Source: Climacium dendroides
Taxonomy: Eukaryota; Streptophyta; Bryopsida; Hypnales; Climaciaceae
DNA length: 64,000 bases
NCBI GenBank assembly: GCA_950106755.1
Contig: OX467089.1
Span: forward strand, 26,393,345 to 26,457,344
Direction: 5' to 3'
Below are positions 1 through 10,851 of this stretch, in pieces (the stretch's first letter is position 1; every line of letters begins with the position of its first letter). The notes beneath the pieces were generated by a model. That model did no database searches. It was not told the origin of the DNA and saw only the letters and a program-made list of their open reading frames with translations. The position numbers and the translations under genes are program-made.

Positions 1-774
1 GACTTCAAATTTCACATTCGACACAATGAGTCATATCCCATTCAATGACTCAAAAGAGTCAATATATGACTACATAAAAAGATGTTACCAAGGTATTTTA
101 TATAGACAAGAATTAGGTATCAATTTGGAGTACAACATTTTGGAATCTAGAATGCCTTTGAAAATCTAGTACACATCTTCATGTGATTTTGACCCAAGAA
201 TCCAAGACAACCTTATTAATTTTAGGACAATAAGTAAGAGAGTTTTACTAATTCATACTTCCTTTGACTAGGTAGTTCACCTTTGACTAGACAATTTTAA
301 GAATTTTAGAGCTTGTAATATACCATTGAAAATTTCTTAAAAATTCCTATCCAAAAATATATTACATGCCCAAAATTATTTAAAATGTGGTAAAAAAACA
401 GAAAAGAAATCAACTATAGTCATTTCAAGCATGTACATGAGAGTAGTCAAAAGAATCATAGTTGATTTCTACTGTGGATTTTTTTATCAATTTTTAATCA
501 TAGTAACAATGGCATTTACATTGCAGTCATACATTTTGTAATGATGTACATTTGTAATGTGATTAATGAATGACAAACAAAATTGATTTTCTACTACAAT
601 GATTGGTCCACAATGACAACATTATTCTCCAACTATCACTAATCACTTGTAGACATTTGTATCCACAATGATTGAAAATAGTGTTATAAACGTAGTCATT
701 AACTGTTGTTTTTCTATTGGTGATTTTTGTGCATCCAAGAAATCTTTGGGTTAAAGAAATTGTTAGAGGACTAA
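1..774. other. AT-rich intergenic sequence
   Basis: No reading frame here looks protein-like and no RNA gene was recognised. The sequence is AT-rich and runs up to the target duplication of the MITE that starts at 775. Confidence 0.6.
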
Positions 775-989
775 CACTACAAGAAAACTTGTCCAAAATG
801 ACAGAAACTCGTCCTAATTGACAAAAATCAGCCCCTCCTAATCTACAGAAAATTGACAGATTTTTGTCAATTTGGACAATTTTTTGTCAGTTAGGACAAT
901 TTTTTGTCCTAATTGACAGAAACTTGTCAATTTTCTGTAGATTAGGAGGGGCTGATTTTTGTCAATTAGGACGAGTTTCTCTTGTAGTG
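775..989. mobile_element. CACTA-type foldback MITE
   Basis: A 215-bp non-coding element starts with CACTACAAGAAAA and ends with the near-inverse TTTCTCTTGTAGTG, the classic terminal repeat of plant CACTA/EnSpm transposons. It is flanked on both sides by TAA (772-774 and 990-992), the 3-bp target duplication typical of that superfamily. The two halves are inverted repeats of each other over roughly 85-100 bp, so the whole element folds into one hairpin. It has no coding capacity and would depend on a transposase made elsewhere. Confidence 0.93.
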
Positions 990-2399
990 TAAAGTAAAGT
1001 TTGTGAAGCGATTCTTTATCTCCATCAATGTCTTGTAGGTGATTTTAGTTTAATCAAAGCAACATAAAATTTGTGAAGTTTTTTTGGTCTTCCTCCTAAT
1101 ACCATGTGCATCCTCATCAAACTTTGTAGTTCAAACTGTGTAGAATGAATCTAGTTTCTCTAGTATTTGAATGCAAAAGTTATAGAGAATAGGTCATCGC
1201 CTTTTTGTCAAAGACAATGACAAAATATACTTGATTGTCCACAACTACATTGGTTGGCTTTCTTTCTACCTTTTTTGGCCATGTCACATCTAAGAAGGGT
1301 TTGATAGGCATCTCACCATTTCAAAACTCATCTTCATGAAAAAGAGTATAAATGAATAAAGTGTACGGAGTCTCTTGCCACAAGTGTCCATGTTTGGTTT
1401 GTAAAGGAGGTGGTAGACCAATGTAGCAAGCAAATATATTAGTGCATCTAAATTGAAATAGAAGAGATGCAAACCTTTTGTACACAAAATTTGTGAGAAA
1501 AATGCCTCTTGTTTTTTGCAATTTTAATTGATATGTGACTATCTTATATAAAAATTTTAAGTTCACATAATGTCCATCACATGAACTTTAGCATCATTAT
1601 AAAGAGAATTGTACTTTTTATGGCTTTTATTACAAAAATACAATTCCACAGATGTTAATTGGATTCTATAGCCTAGGTCTTTCGATTATGAAGGAGTAGA
1701 AGCAAATGATGGTGGTAGGCTATCTTTTGTATCCAAAGAAAAAGAAAATGCTAGCAAAGATGATGCCCAAGGGGACTATAAGCACATTGACCTCCATTAA
1801 TTGATATATAATTACTTTATTAAAGTGGTTCCATTTAGAGAAGATGTGGGTGTAATAGAAAAGGAACCCTTAGTTCATAGAGAGGAGGCATGTACTCCAA
1901 CTTTCGAAGGATATAACAACTTGGACAAAGGAACTTAATTGACAAAGCTTGAGGAAAGAAGAGTGGAGGAATTGCAAACACGTCACATTGTAGCTTTACC
2001 TAGACTGTACAATAAGCAATTTAGGATTGACGTTGATTCTTCAAAGTCTACAACATACTCATTGAGTTTCTAATTGATTTATGGAGGAGTCACCAATTGG
2101 TTTACAAAGGAATTCTTTGTTCTCCTTTGAATGGATCTCTTGCTGCAATAAAACTTTGAGCCTTAAACAAATAGGAAACTTGTGTACTTTTGTATTGATT
2201 TGAAGACTTGCTCTTAGATAAATAGGAAATACCTTTATTTCTCTAATACACTACAAAATGTTAGGTTGGAATTGGTGCTAGATGAAATAAACCCATATTT
2301 GGAGTTTGGACGTATCAATGAAGCATTTGACCTAGCTAGTAATGATGTTGAAATACAACATGTATGATATCGATTGGATTAGAAGTATCCGGATCGTGA
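990..2399. other. Intergenic DNA with possible decayed retrotransposon remnant
   Basis: AT-rich sequence without an intact gene. Around 2,150-2,340 on the plus strand, one frame broken by stops gives fragments faintly like the Ty3/gypsy reverse-transcriptase motif (R-x-C-I-D-x-R-x-L-N, then a K-Y-P-L-P-like stretch). The match is weak and the region is best treated as unclassified decayed repeat DNA. Confidence 0.35.
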
Positions 2400-3455
2400 C
2401 TACTCAATTAATCCCCCTTGTTTCACTTCCCTATCTCGTTCCGGAAACTTAGTACATTCCGGATTCCGTTCCGGATCCGGATCACCTCCGGAACTTAGTT
2501 CCGTCTCTCTTCTCTTACTGGTTTTTGTTGCCTCTGTTTTACCCTCAGAGGGTCCACCCTTGATCTAGAAAGGGGTGGGGACTCACCACTTGTGTAACTA
2601 ACCTCTCTACACCCAAATCCTAATTAACAACACACCCAAGACAACACAGTTGTAGAAGGAGGGAGGAGTATTCTTTCACAATTTTCGGATTGGCCGATCC
2701 GGAAGCAGGTCACACAAATAAATTCTCACACCTCTCTTACTACAACGACGGATCCGCACTCATAAACCCAAAGGAGTAGAGTTTCAAAGAGAAGACAATG
2801 TACCAAGGGGGAGGTTGGTAGACCTTTCGGAGTAGCGGGAGTTCCTTTCCTTTGACAGTCACTTATCTCCGCACAGAACCCTCCTGGTTCCGGACTCGCA
2901 GGGACCTCTACCGTCTTATCCGGATTGCCGTTCCGACAGTTTAAAGGCACGTAATGCTCACACTCCCTTACTCAGCTTGCATCCCTCCCGCCTAGCTTAA
3001 CACCCAAGAGATCCGTAGCTCGAGATCCGGATTCCTCCTCTTCCTCCCTTCTTTTTCTTCAGCACAAGGATACAACACCCAGGCATAGACATAGCAAAAG
3101 ACTTTGTTTAAGCAAAGTGCAGCTAGAGGCATCTTGTCTGACTTAGATTAAGAGAATTGAAATACATACGTGAAAGCACTAAGATAATCTTGGGATGGAA
3201 TGGAATAGAATGATAGACCACTAACTGACCTGCCCTTAAAACACTAACACAAAAACCCAAAGTCAATTCCTAAAAGCCTAAAAAGGAAACCCGGAAATCC
3301 AGGCAACTAATCACTGAATCTCCGAAATATCCGGAAAGGCTAATAACTACTGTCTGAGATTGCCGGATTTCTCCGTACTATCCGCCTAAGATTCCGAAAA
3401 CTGGGCCCATGCTCGGAAACCCGATCCGGATCCTATACTACTCTTCCTACGAATT

Positions 3456-3965
3456 CTAATGCTTTGGATTCCTTCCTTTCCTCGAGCGGCTTCCCGCTTG
3501 ATTGGTTGGCGTCCCCTTCATATTTTTAGCTAGCGTTGTTTTCGTTGTTGCTCGAGTCTGGATATGGCGCGTTGCGGGAGACGGATCGCTGTCTTCTTCA
3601 GTTCCGGAAGTGGAGTGGGCACTCTCCTCCTTAGAGTCTTCGATGACTTGAACTTCCTTCTCCTTCTCTGGCGGTGTATCCTCCAATGTTGCGGATTCGC
3701 TTCTCTTTTCCGGTGTGGTCTCTTGCATGTGTGAAAATCCTTTCGGATTAGTCCGAGCCGGATTGGTCATTCCACTGATCCGGTTGATGAGGTCTCCTCT
3801 AATTTGCTGTCTTGGAACCTTGAATGTTCCGCTCATCAGATTCGGCACTGTTTGTGACTTGGGAACTTCCGGAGTTGAGAATTTGGGTGGTATCGGACCC
3901 GATTTCACGCTGGCCTTAGGTTCCGGTTCCGAAGCTGGCCTCAAATTCAGCTCCGTCATCCGCAA
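3456..3965 (-). CDS. Hypothetical charged Pro/Ser/Thr-rich protein of the retroelement
   Basis: An open frame of about 167 codons from an ATG at about 3,959, inside the CCGG-rich complex on the minus strand. The product is rich in Pro, Lys, Glu, Ser and Thr, lacks membrane segments, and looks disordered. A Glu/Lys-rich middle is followed by an acidic Ser/Asp stretch and a basic Arg/Lys tail. No domain was recognised. The frame stays open upstream into the LTR-like start at 3,990, so it may be part of a larger gag-type product or a chance frame in GC-rich repeat DNA. It lies opposite in direction to the gag-like pseudogene at 4,578. Confidence 0.3.
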   Translation of the reverse strand: MRMTELNLRPASEPEPKASVKSGPIPPKFSTPEVPKSQTVPNLMSGTFKVPRQQIRGDLINRISGMTNPARTNPKGFSHMQETTPEKRSESATLEDTPPEKEKEVQVIEDSKEESAHSTSGTEEDSDPSPATRHIQTRATTKTTLAKNMKGTPTNQAGSRSRKGRNPKH

Positions 3966-3989
3966 CTTGCTGGCGGAAGGCTCGGCTGG

Positions 3990-4110
3990 TGTCGTAGTAC
4001 AAGGTAAGTAAATTCCCTGTTATACTCCTGAAAACTCCTTTAAAGTATAACTAAGTGACTCTAAAGATCGAACCCACGAGATCTTGTGTAGGAATGTGAT
4101 CCCACATGCT
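3990..4110. repeat. LTR-terminus-like segment with splice-donor-like motif
   Basis: Starts with TGTCGTAGTACAAGGTAAGT and continues with a run (…GTGACTCTAAAGATCGAACC…) that is repeated with changes at 41,546-41,640 and 63,609-63,695. At 63,609 the same segment directly abuts a tRNA-Asp primer-binding site, which identifies it as an LTR terminus. AAGGTAAGT at 4,001-4,009 matches a splice-donor consensus in the plus direction and is kept in the 41.5-kb copy but not in the 63.6-kb copy. Confidence 0.55.
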
Positions 4111-4577
4111 AGACCCATAATACTAGCATATGACGGAAAAATTCAAAAATTGTCTCCTTCAAAAGGAAAGTTTTTGAGTTCTCCTAGGAAGTTAGGGCAA
4201 TTTAGGAAAACCGGATTTCCGGATCTGGTAAAATTTCATTAGGGCTAAAAACCTAATTCCGGAACCCTAGAAAGTTTCGGAAATCGGATGACGGCGCCAG
4301 CCCTAAAAACCGGAAACCGGATCCGTATTAGAGATAGGGTTTTGCCGCCAAAACCTGTCCCGTACATCGGACTAGTATAAGAGGGGGACTGTAGCCGGCA
4401 GTGGGCACATGTATCTCTTTGTTTGTTCTCTCGTCGACATATTCCGTCTTTCTAGCTTTGTTAGAATTCCAGTAGATTGAGGGACTGTGTGAGTTGCGAT
4501 CGTGCAGGGGTTACCGGAGTGAAAGTTTGTGAGCAGAGAGTTAGGGAGAGATTGTGTGAGGGTTGTTCGTGAGCACG

Positions 4578-7500
4578 ATGACTTCTAGGGCAAGCCGACG
4601 GAAGTTGAAGGATCTGCTTGAGGACTCGGAGGACGAGATGCCGCCACCGGCGCCTCAGCCGAGGACCATTCCGGTGATGAAGGTGGTTCTGGAGATTCCG
4701 ACAAAGGAGGACCGGCTGATACGCCTACGGGAGAACCTCCACAACATGGGGTGTGACGGACTCCTGGAGGTGCCATAGGGGATTCGGGAGGAGAGTCTGG
4801 TTTTTGACATACTTCGTCCGGAAAGTGGCATCTTGGATACCACCCTCCGGGTGAAGCCAAACCTATGGACGGTGAACACATGGAGGGCCGTCTACAAGTT
4901 CCGGGAGGTGCCGGACAAGGTTATGGAGAAGAACCAAGAGGTGATGGAGGGCGAATTCCGGGCACCTGCCAACCCGAAGGAAGGTCACCAGGTTTCCAAC
5001 CTGGTGAATCCGGAGTACTGGGATGTGATAGCGTTTCTTAACCCTATCCTCCATCCTACCAAGCCGCGACGAGTAGTAGCGAAGGTGGCCTCTGCCATCT
5101 TGGGGAGCCTCCAGGGAAAAATGATGATGGATTGCGCAGCCATCATCCATGAGTTAGTCGGGGACCTAGTGCGTTCCCTCCGGTTCGGAAAGAAGAGCTA
5201 GAGTCCTCTTCCGGCGTATCTGTCTCATCTATACGCTCATCACTCTCTACTCAAGGTAAACGAAGAGAGTGCGTATCAAGATCTAGTCCAGCTCCAGCAG
5301 TACGGGGGAGAAGAGCCCTCGCCTCGAGACGGACCGGACGATGACGAGACAAAGGAAGAGGGCCGCCCTCTCCTTTAAGGAAGAGGAAAAGGCGGAATAG
5401 GACGCCGCCGGTAAATCTGTCAGAGGAGCCTCCTGCACCGGAACCACATGAAGAAGTTCAGGAGCAGAAGACGGAGATCGGACCAGCTCTGGAAGAAGTC
5501 CGACCTTCCATGCAACTGGTTGGGCCGGTACGACCGCACACTGTTGCCACTGAGGTCGAGGCCGGACCCTCCCGAACCAGGATGATAGAGGTAGAGGAGG
5601 GAGACAGGACCACCATGCGACTAGGAGGGACACCCTTAGAAGACATCCAAGAGATGGCTCAGCACCTGGTGTGGCGGGTAGATGACCTCATCCAGATCTG
5701 CGAAAACTACGATGGAGCTCTCAAACGGGTGCACCGGAAGATGGCACTAACCAACCGGAATGCCATCTTCCGGAGGACGGATGCTTTGGTGGCAGTGGAG
5801 CAACAAAACAGCCTCCTCATAGAAAAATGGAAGAAGTTGGTGACGGAGCTGGGGACGTTGCGCGTAGAGAACCAGACATTGCGAGACCAAGTCCGGGACT
5901 CAGAATCCAGATGTGTGGATTTGGAGAGTACTCTCCGCATAGCCTAGGAGACGGCCCGACTCATAGAAGAGGACCATCGCCGGCAGATAGCGGCATTGTG
6001 CCAAGGTGTAGTTCAGCTCCCGAGCTCTTTGGACGTACCGGCGGATTATATCAACAAAGCCCGGCTGTTTGAAGCCAACCTCGATGTAGCCGCCAACTCA
6101 AGCCAGGTTCCTATTGTCAAATGCTTGTTAGAGCAGGCGAAACGAATGGATGCATCTCGGGCCGTGATGAGGGAGATGATGGAATATTTGACTCCTACTA
6201 AGTCAGATCCGGCACCTCAGTCTCCCCCGTCCGCGCAAACTTTGGTAGTTCCGGAAGGCAACAACCCGGAACCTACGTGTCACGCCCCTATCTACTTGGG
6301 GTGCCCAAATGAACCTTAGTGCGCAAGGGGGGGACCTTGGGGGTGACTTCTCAAGCCTTGCAATAGACTAGGTAGGGAGAATGAAGAGATTCCCGATCAA
6401 ACAGGGCGCAATAGCGCCCTGGTTTGAAGTGAACATGAGAGTGCCACACATTCTTGAAAAGCTCTTGACAATACGCTTCTAATGGTGCAAAGAACGCGCA
6501 ATTTGGAGTTGTGAGCGAAAAGTTATGGCCGCTCAAAGTTGACTGGGTCCCGGGGGTGCCAAGACACTTGAGGGTTAGGTGTGAGGGGTTTTCAATGAAG
6601 CCCACAACAAAGTATGGCATGTGTCATATCATTGGAAAGATATGAATACAAGGAAATCTAGAATGACAAGCATTACGATGTTCTAAGACATGAGTCAAAA
6701 GTTATGGCCAAAAGAAGAACCGTGGTGAAGGCGTGACGCCTCCCTCGGTGCATCCGAATCTTTAGAGGGCCATAACTTTGTAAGAACTTATCCAAATGGG
6801 ACGAGTGAGCAGTCCATCGGCATCTACTCGTCGCGTAGATGTCTAAAATGGGCTCGCATGTTGGATTTGGAGCTCGGAGCGCAAAGTTACGCCGAATGGA
6901 AGTTCGGGAGCCCAAACGGTGACGTAACTTGGCGATTTGGGTTGGAAGTGGGTGGTCTTCCACAACCCAAGGTTATCCAAGGACTTCCTTCGACCTAGGA
7001 TGGGGGGGTCTGCCGAATACCACAGAGAGTACTATAGGAGGGGTTGGTCTCCCTCCTCCCTCCCTCTTGAAGCCTTGGTGAGTCCCGGTGACTCATGGTT
7101 GGTGGTGGTGACTTCACCACCACTTCAAGGCACCATGGGACACTCGTGTGTGTCCCGTGGCATCAGTTGGGTGGAGTTCCGCTCCTTGCTAGGCCTCCTT
7201 GGATGTGTCCCGAGTTGTGAGTGCAGGTTACCTCTAGTGGATGAGTAGCAAATGCAAAAAGGGCTAGTATGGAGTGGGGTGACACTCAAGGGCGGTTAGG
7301 ACCATGGTGAGTAGTGCCACCACGGGTCCTTGCACATTAAGGTGGAAGTTCCGCCCCATGTTACTAAGTGACATGCCCGGTGTCACGATGGGAGTGTGTG
7401 CTAGTAGTCCCGGTGACTGGGACTTGGCAAACTGAGTTGGAAATGGGGACTAACACTGTGGGTGCTTGGCATGTGCAGTGTTCGGCAGTTGGTGACCAAG

Positions 7501-7979
7501 TGACGTTGTAAGTGGGTTGGACTGAACCTAGTGAGCTGCTGGAAGCTGTTAAATGTCACTTGGATCGCGACACTACGGTTACGGAGGTATCACCGGTGGT
7601 ACCGGTGAATTCGGAACTTTCACCACCAGTCGGAAGGTCAAAAGGAGTGGAATGGGGAGCTATGGTACCTCAGGGAAGCAAAGACCTACTTCCGGTAACT
7701 CCGACCATCGACCTGACGGGTGCTTCTCTGGAAGCTCACGCCGGACGGACGGTACAGTCTTCTCCTCATTATAAGAAGACCCAGAAGGATTCCCAGGGGA
7801 GTCCGGACACTCAGGTAGTCGGGATCCAGAGTGTAGACAGGGACACCAATATCGTGGAAGTCCAAAGATGGGGCCAAGGGGGTCCGAATCTGTTTTTTTC
7901 GGAAAGTAGCCGGAAGAAGGTAAAGCTGGATCTTCAGAAGGACTATGTTCCTCCCAAAGATCCGGATTCCAAGGAATAG
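4578..7979 (+). pseudogene. Gag-like retroelement gene, broken by stops and an insertion
   Basis: Starts at the ATG at 4,578. An acidic N-terminus is followed by a conserved core around 4,833-5,201 containing N-P-K-x-G near the start, then F-L-N-P-I-L-H-P-x-K-P-x-R-V and G-x-x-x-x-x-x-D. The same core recurs in the two minus-strand relatives (27,253-28,187 and 28,707-30,154). Further on, 5,510-6,270 encodes a long helical, probably coiled-coil segment. Several in-frame stops (for example after 4,775, 5,199 and 5,945) and frame changes make it a pseudogene. A ~1.25-kb insertion separates the part ending near 6,270 from the tail at 7,525-7,979, with the same frame on both sides. The core resembles capsid-like proteins of plant retroelements, but the family assignment is inference. 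Confidence 0.6.
6275..7522. mobile_element. ~1.25-kb insertion inside the gag-like pseudogene
   Basis: The gag-like frame reaches GAA-CCT (Glu-Pro) near 6,270 and resumes in the same frame at GAA-CCT near 7,525, with unrelated sequence between. This suggests an insertion with a short GAACCTA-type duplication. The insert begins near TGTCACGCCCC (6,279), an LTR-like 5' end, and has no convincing gene; frames at 6,351-6,620 and 6,937-7,248 look incidental. Its 3' part, about 7,330-7,510, is recognisably related to an AT-rich, decayed stretch at 61,900-62,100. A solo LTR or another non-coding element are both possible, and the ends are approximate. Confidence 0.5.
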
Positions 7980-10180
7980 TGTGCAGTAGTATAATATAGC
8001 GGCAATACCGGAGTCCGGCTGTCAAAGCCGAAAAAATAGGATCTGGGATTTACCGGAAATCTAGTGGACCAGTAGGAATGTTTTGTAGGATTTTAAGATG
8101 ATGCTAGTCTTAGTATAAGTAGGAGTTTTGATGGCCTTTCTGGATTCACAGCCATCTCATAGTTTCAGCATTGTACCTTTTTTCTGAGCTTAATTCTAAG
8201 TGTTTGGGAGTATCCATTCTCTTAGCTTTCTTGTATACGGTCTATGTTTGTGGGAGGTGTGAGTTCGTTCTTGCGTTTCCGGAACTGAGAACTTACTTTA
8301 TGTGGCAAGAGTCGATTTCGTGAGAGTATCCGGATGTACTAACTTGAGGGGGAGATCAACCGGATGGTTCCGGCAGTAATGTTAGTGTAGTACTACTCGG
8401 ATGCCAGTATAGCCTGCGTGTAGTATACAGCCTTAAGTGAAAGGGGTATCTGAGAGGCTGCTAGCAACTTCCGCATACAGAAGTATTGCAAGACGTGCCC
8501 AAATTCCGGATTGCCGGAATTCCTTGTAGAACAGAGTCAAGCCCTGGCACAAGCCCAAGAGAGTACAGGAAAAACCACCTGGTCGACAGAAGGCTCAGTG
8601 CTCGGTTAAAGGTTAGAATGTCATTGTAGTTCTTGACCATCCTTGTGTGACCTAATCCGGAAAGCTTTCCGGATTTGTGAAGAGACGGAATAGGAGGACA
8701 CTTCCAGTCCTTGCAGAGTTAGGTAAGTGTTAGTATTAGAGAGAGGGAGAGTGAAAGAGAGCGTGTTTCTAGACACGGTAAGCATCCGGACGGTGGATCT
8801 GGCCACTCGTCATCCAAACCCAGGGATCCCAGAAGGGGCACTGAACGGTTTCCGGATTCTTCCGGAACCCATCCGGCACTAGAGTCCGGACCGGACCTAA
8901 AGTCCGGAGTAGTCTGACGAAGAGAAAAGTGAATGTTTAGATTGGGATAGCCTATAAATTTGTAATCCGCAAGTCCTTGTGGGAACGATTCCGGAGCGGT
9001 TTACTCTAAGAAGGCCTTTTGTGTGAATTAAGGGCTAACTAGAGGAATACTGGTCCGACTAATCGCTACATCCTGTGAAGTATTTGGCTTCATTACACTA
9101 TTTAGGATAAGTTAGCTTATAAACCCAACTTCCGGTTTTAGGACAATTACCGGAAAAAAACTATAATATCCGGAAAACAGAGAATTAGCTTCCCACTACT
9201 ATTCCGGTTCTACCAACTATTCGGTCTGAACAACAATCACAACCCTAGGAGGCTATAATCTCCGATCCTGGTTACTTCTGTAGACCGATCCGTTCCAATC
9301 TAATAGTACTCTTTTGGATACTACCCGGTTTAATTTGTCCTCTGTTTTACCATCAAAGGGTTTGCCCCTTGGTTTTTAGAGTGGTAGGCCTACCACTCCT
9401 TTCGTAACTTATAGTGGCTGAAGACCCACTATCCTATCTCCTAATCTCCCATTTACTACAGATCTGGTTTGATCTTTCACAACAATCTGGGTATTAATCC
9501 GGATTGTAGGTCACACAAAGACCCCCCGTACAATCCTCTGATACTACAACGACCTTAGCCACCCTCTCCTATCCGTGCGAATTTAGGTGGTTACAAGTGA
9601 ATCCGTCCATTCCAATACTTACTAGAGCTATTCCGTTTACCAAATATGGCAGCAAGACCTCACAGGAGATCGGACACTCAACCAAATTTCTCACCCAAGA
9701 GTTCTAGGGCAAGTAGGGAATCCCTCCCTATCCGCCTAGCCTAACAACGGTTTTCTCACCCGGAATCTCAAACTCTAGACACGCTGAGGAACTGAAGCAC
9801 ACTCCCAACTCTTTTAATACCTACTCACATACACTGAAACTTGAAGACTAAAATACACCAGGGGAAGAAAATGTCAACTCTTAACTCCCTCTTTACTCTC
9901 CTCACTTCCGGTCATACAACAGGCATACAACTCCCATGCCACACACATACAACAGCAAAGCAAAACAGAGGACACAAAGGAATTTGCAAAAGAAGGCTTT
10001 TTTTTCTCCCCCTCCCTTTCTCAGGGCAGGTTTATATACAACCAAAAAAAGTGCAAAAAAGCAAAAAGCGTCATGGAATCCAGCCGCATTTTCCGGCTAA
10101 ACTTCCGATCCTACCTACCTACCACCGGATAGAATCCGGTTCCGATCTAACTTCTCTAGTATGTACAAAACTTTTACTAT
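7980..10180. repeat. Non-coding, LTR-like part of the CCGG-rich complex
   Basis: No gene was found. About 8,900-10,180 has the same order of blocks as the LTR-like segment at 41,546-42,933: a CTCTGTTTTACCATCAAAGGG-like block near 9,341, then TTTGATCTTTCACAACAA near 9,470, GTCACACAAAGACC near 9,510, CAACGACCTTA near 9,546, and a CCTACCTACCTACC stretch near 10,110. It is therefore probably the LTR of the element whose gag-like gene runs leftwards from 28,187. Confidence 0.5.
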
Positions 10181-10289
10181 CTACAATTCTAACCCTAAGG
10201 TAGAACTCTTCGGCTCAGCCTCCATCCCCTCGAAGATTTCAGTTAGGTTCCGGTTCCGTTCCCCATCCACAGGTTTTGGAACTGGATCA
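10181..10289 (-). pseudogene. C-terminal piece of gag-like gene cut by the 16.4-kb transposon
   Basis: The minus frame entering from the transposon copies the host target site (10,277-10,289, encoding Asp-Pro-Val-Pro) and continues about 32 codons to a stop at 10,181. The same target site, in the same frame, ends the larger part of the gene at 26,647-26,659. Removing the transposon and one target copy would give one continuous gag-like C-terminus. Confidence 0.75.
10277..10289. repeat. Left 13-bp target-site duplication
   Basis: TGGAACTGGATCA occurs here and again at 26,647-26,659, directly flanking the two inverted termini. It is longer than the usual 8-11 bp of Mutator-like elements, so a few bases could be chance matching. 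Confidence 0.85.
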
Positions 10290-10390
10290 ACGACGCTAGC
10301 GTGCGAGCTTGGAGCGGGGAGCTTGTGAGCGGGGAGTAGGGAGCTTGTGAGCGGGGAGCAGGGAGCTTGTGAGCGAAGAGCATGGAGCCA
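10290..10390. repeat. Left terminal inverted repeat with subterminal direct repeats
   Basis: After the terminal core, a GGGAGCTTGTGAGCGGGGAG-like unit of about 21-22 bp is repeated three times (about 10,315-10,385). Such subterminal repeats commonly bind the transposase. The corresponding end of copy 2 (55,120-55,178) keeps the same style of repeat with changes. Confidence 0.75.
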
Positions 10391-10851
10391 AAAATTTTCC
10401 AATTTTTTTTTCATTTTTTTTTTTGGCCAAAAAAATTCAAAAAATTGATTTATTTTGGCTGTTTAGGGTGAATTTGGGACCTATGTCCGTGTACCCCATG
10501 ACCGTGGATGTATAGATGTTTATGCAAATTTTGAATCAGTTTTTGTAGAAAACTGGGCAATATTGTCTTGTGAACATTGCTGTGGGAACTCTTTACCGTT
10601 TTCAGCACTCATGATACTCAGTGTTGCCGTACGAGCAGGAATTTAAAACATTTTGTATTGCAAAGTTTAGGGCAATTAAAAATAACGGCAAAAACTTTAG
10701 AGGGTTTAGGGAAGGCATTGGCCAAAATTGATACGTCAATGGAAATATAGATGGAACTTTTGATGGGAAAATTTGGCATGAGAATTTTGTAACTGTAATA
10801 TATAAAGAAGAATTCATTACAACTGAAGTGCATACAGAAACGTGTCTATGC

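Larger units (their letters stand above)
2400..10276. mobile_element. CCGG-rich LTR-type retroelement complex, left half
   Basis: This block is much richer in CCGG, CCGGA and TCCGG than the AT-rich surroundings. It holds LTR-like blocks shared with other places in the window: a segment around 2,530-2,640 recurs near 9,340-9,440, 41,900-41,990 and at the right edge near 63,965. It also holds a TG-starting segment at 3,990 that recurs at 41,546 and 63,609, plus a gag-like pseudogene. No reverse transcriptase, integrase or protease frame was seen, so the elements look non-autonomous (LARD/TRIM-like). Nesting makes exact borders uncertain. The right half of the same complex continues at 26,660 after the inserted DNA transposon. 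Confidence 0.7.

Noticed and set aside
2150..2340. Ty3/gypsy reverse transcriptase
   Set aside because: Only a faint, stop-interrupted similarity over a few dozen codons; not enough to call.
5283..5633. Minus-strand frames opposite the gag-like pseudogene
   Set aside because: Shadows of the GC-rich coding strand, with no domain and no agreement with the related copies.
10602..10833. Overlapping ~71-aa frames beside the transposon end, also at 54,672-54,903
   Set aside because: They persist only because the two copies are similar. Composition is not protein-like and they overlap each other in different frames.
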